Positions 23,431 to 24,860 of a stretch of DNA of 24,860 nt are shown here, in pieces. A program made the translations under genes and the position numbers. A model generated the notes under the pieces. The model saw only the letters and a program-made list of their open reading frames with translations, ran no database searches and was not told where the DNA came from. Origin of the DNA: CAYQZD01 sp964421875 (GTDB taxonomy: Bacteria; Electryoneota; Tariuqbacteria; Tariuqbacterales; Tariuqbacteraceae); assembly GCA_964421875.1 (NCBI GenBank), contig CAYQZD010000052.1, positions 1 through 24,860 of the forward strand, given 5' to 3'. Each line of letters begins with the position of its first letter. Position 1 is the stretch's first letter.

Positions 23431-24711
23431 CTATATTTCCATTCCGTCCGCGATGACCGCGTCTTTTTCAATCACGGTTATCCCGCTTTTAACCATAAAG
23501 CCGGGTCCGTTGAAATTTTCTTCCGGGGCGTGAGGTCCGATGCTGACGTTTTCTCCAATCCTGGCGTTTTTATCGACTATGGCTCGGCAGATGCGGCTGT
23601 TACGTCCCACACCGATATGGGGGATTCCCAGTTTGATATCTTCTTCCAATTCCTCATCACTCTGGAAATAATCCGCTCCCATCAGAACGCTCTCTTTGAC
23701 GTCCGCTCCGTCTTTGATGATACTCCTGAGTCCAATGATGGAACGGTCAATTTTGGCGCCTTGAACTATGCTTCCTTCGCATACTATGCTGTGAATCAAC
23801 TTGACATTGTCCGTCCGGGAACCGGGGAGAAATCTGGCGTTGGTGAATATGGGGTTGTGATTGGAGAAGAAATCGAAGGCGGGATTAGCTGCGGTCAGCC
23901 CGATGTTCGAGTTATAGAAAGCCTCTATGGTTCCGATATCCTCCCAATAATCGTTGAAGATATAGCCGCTGACGTGGACTTTGTCCACCAGCATCGGGAT
24001 TATTTCGGTCCCGAAATCGGTTAGTCCCCGGTCGGAAAGCGACTCCTCCAGCGAGTTTGCGTTGAAGAGGTAGATTCCCATAGAAGCCAGAAACTGCTTC
24101 TCCGGATGGTCCATCCCGCATTTTCGCAGGACATCCTCCGGTGAACGCATCGATTCTATCTCGGTATCCTGCTGGGGTTTTTCTTTGAAATCGATTATTC
24201 GGCAGTCGGAATCTATCTTCAACAATCCTAAACCCGGCGCCATCCGTTTTTCCACCGGAGTAACCGCCACCGTGACCTGAGCGTTGTGTTTTAGGTGGTG
24301 TTCGAACAATTTCCGATAATCCATCCGGTAAATATGGTCGCCGGCTAAAATCAGGTAATGGGGGGCGTGATAGCGGCGGAAATGCCGTAAATTTTTCCGT
24401 ACCGCGTCGGAGGTTCCCTGGAACCAATCGGTATTCTCCACGGTTTGTTCCGCCGCTAAAATATCCACAAATGCATCGCGGAATACGTCGAAATTATAGG
24501 AGAGATTGATGTGACGGTTGAGCGAGGCGGAATTGAACTGGGTGAGCACGAATATTCGGTTGATTCCGGAGTTGATGCAGTTTGAAATAGGGATGTCTAT
24601 GAGCCGGTATTTGCCGCCCAGCGGAACCGCCGGTTTGGAACGGTACTTGGTCAAAGGGTAAAGACGTTTACCCTGACCTCCGCCCAGGATTATTCCCAAT
24701 ACGTTGCGCAT
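23431..24711 (-). CDS. glgC: Glucose-1-phosphate adenylyltransferase
   Basis: A 426-residue protein of normal length that makes ADP-glucose from glucose 1-phosphate and ATP, the committed step of bacterial glycogen synthesis. The N-terminal nucleotidyltransferase domain shows GGGQGKRLYPLTKYRSKPAV, then GKYRLIDIPISNCINSG, WFQGTSDAVRKN, and the catalytic-site LAGDHIYRMDY. FKEKP and YWEDIGTIEAFYNSN are also family-specific. The C-terminal part (~295-426) is the left-handed beta-helix with hexapeptide-like repeats. The gene ends with tandem stops (TAG TGA). No clear ribosome site precedes the ATG. No other glycogen gene is in the window. Confidence 0.95.
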   Translation of the reverse strand: MRNVLGIILGGGQGKRLYPLTKYRSKPAVPLGGKYRLIDIPISNCINSGINRIFVLTQFNSASLNRHINLSYNFDVFRDAFVDILAAEQTVENTDWFQGTSDAVRKNLRHFRRYHAPHYLILAGDHIYRMDYRKLFEHHLKHNAQVTVAVTPVEKRMAPGLGLLKIDSDCRIIDFKEKPQQDTEIESMRSPEDVLRKCGMDHPEKQFLASMGIYLFNANSLEESLSDRGLTDFGTEIIPMLVDKVHVSGYIFNDYWEDIGTIEAFYNSNIGLTAANPAFDFFSNHNPIFTNARFLPGSRTDNVKLIHSIVCEGSIVQGAKIDRSIIGLRSIIKDGADVKESVLMGADYFQSDEELEEDIKLGIPHIGVGRNSRICRAIVDKNARIGENVSIGPHAPEENFNGPGFMVKSGITVIEKDAVIADGMEI

Positions 24712-24809
24712 GCAAGGTTTGAATTTAATGGTATTGTTACGACTGGTTCAATCTGAGAATCAGATATATTTTAACACGTTACCTATACGAAGTTAGCTAC
24801 AAAAATGCT

Positions 24810-24846
24810 GTCATTCCCCTATGTTAAAAAGTTCCCGAGGGATGAC
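24810..24846. repeat. Partial palindrome upstream of glgC
   Basis: GTCATTCCC (24810-24818) and GGGATGAC (24839-24846) are inverse apart from one bulged T. It resembles the ends of the interspersed palindromes elsewhere. The rest of 24712-24860 is AT-rich and should contain the glgC promoter, but none is clear. Confidence 0.5.
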
Positions 24847-24860
24847 CTACACCATCAATA

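Noticed and set aside
22367..23533. A 388-codon open frame antisense to the nucleoside phosphorylase gene
   Set aside because: It runs across the phosphorylase, the intergenic repeat and the end of glgC. Its product looks like reverse-strand translation of conserved motifs, not a protein family.

Overview
The window reads as a bacterial chromosome segment from an uncultured member of the FCB superphylum or a neighbouring candidate phylum (Zixibacteria, KSB1, Cloacimonadota or Marinimicrobia-like). This placement is inferred. It rests on long multi-domain secreted enzymes, two of which end in a FlgD/type-IX-like C-terminal domain (NPNPFN, then GREVA...AGLHxxxWD...SGxYFxRL), on a gingipain-family protease, and on intergenic DNA crowded with short palindromic repeats. 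No rRNA, tRNA, CRISPR array or insertion sequence was recognised.

Left part (1-5.6 kb). A minus-strand pair encodes a biotin-dependent carboxyltransferase/decarboxylase alpha subunit (mmdA-like) and an OadG-type gamma subunit, with a 70-bp palindromic repeat between them. Two plus-strand genes follow, both for exported proteins: one ends in a formylglycine-generating-enzyme-like domain that lacks the catalytic cysteines, and the other is a probable lipoprotein fusing a Memo (AmmeMemoRadiSam B) domain to an AMMECR1 (AmmeMemoRadiSam A) domain.

Middle (5.8-12.6 kb). On the minus strand are a 1355-residue C25 (gingipain-like) protease and an exported protein of twelve ankyrin repeats joined to a metallo-beta-lactamase-fold hydrolase. 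Each has a convincing intrinsic terminator.

12.9-16.3 kb. A tightly overlapping minus-strand operon encodes a Mn/Fe/Zn-type ABC importer: one ATPase and two permeases. Both permeases carry a cytoplasmic tail resembling a DtxR/MntR metalloregulator. No solute-binding protein gene is present beside it.

16.6-20.8 kb. An M14 zinc carboxypeptidase and a GH18 chitinase-like enzyme form a probable operon. They share an almost identical ~100-residue module, also present in diverged form in the C25 protease. The chitinase keeps the C-terminal sorting-like domain; the carboxypeptidase stops exactly where it would begin.

20.85-22.03 kb is a gene-free mosaic of many short inverted and direct repeats. 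The right end carries a pyrimidine-nucleoside phosphorylase gene and an upstream glgC.

Together the genes suggest a heterotroph that secretes enzymes against protein and chitin-like glycans, imports transition metals, stores glycogen and may run methylmalonyl-CoA chemistry. The most unusual points are the metal permeases with built-in regulator domains, the exported Memo-AMMECR1 fusion, and the recombination-prone shared module of the secreted enzymes.
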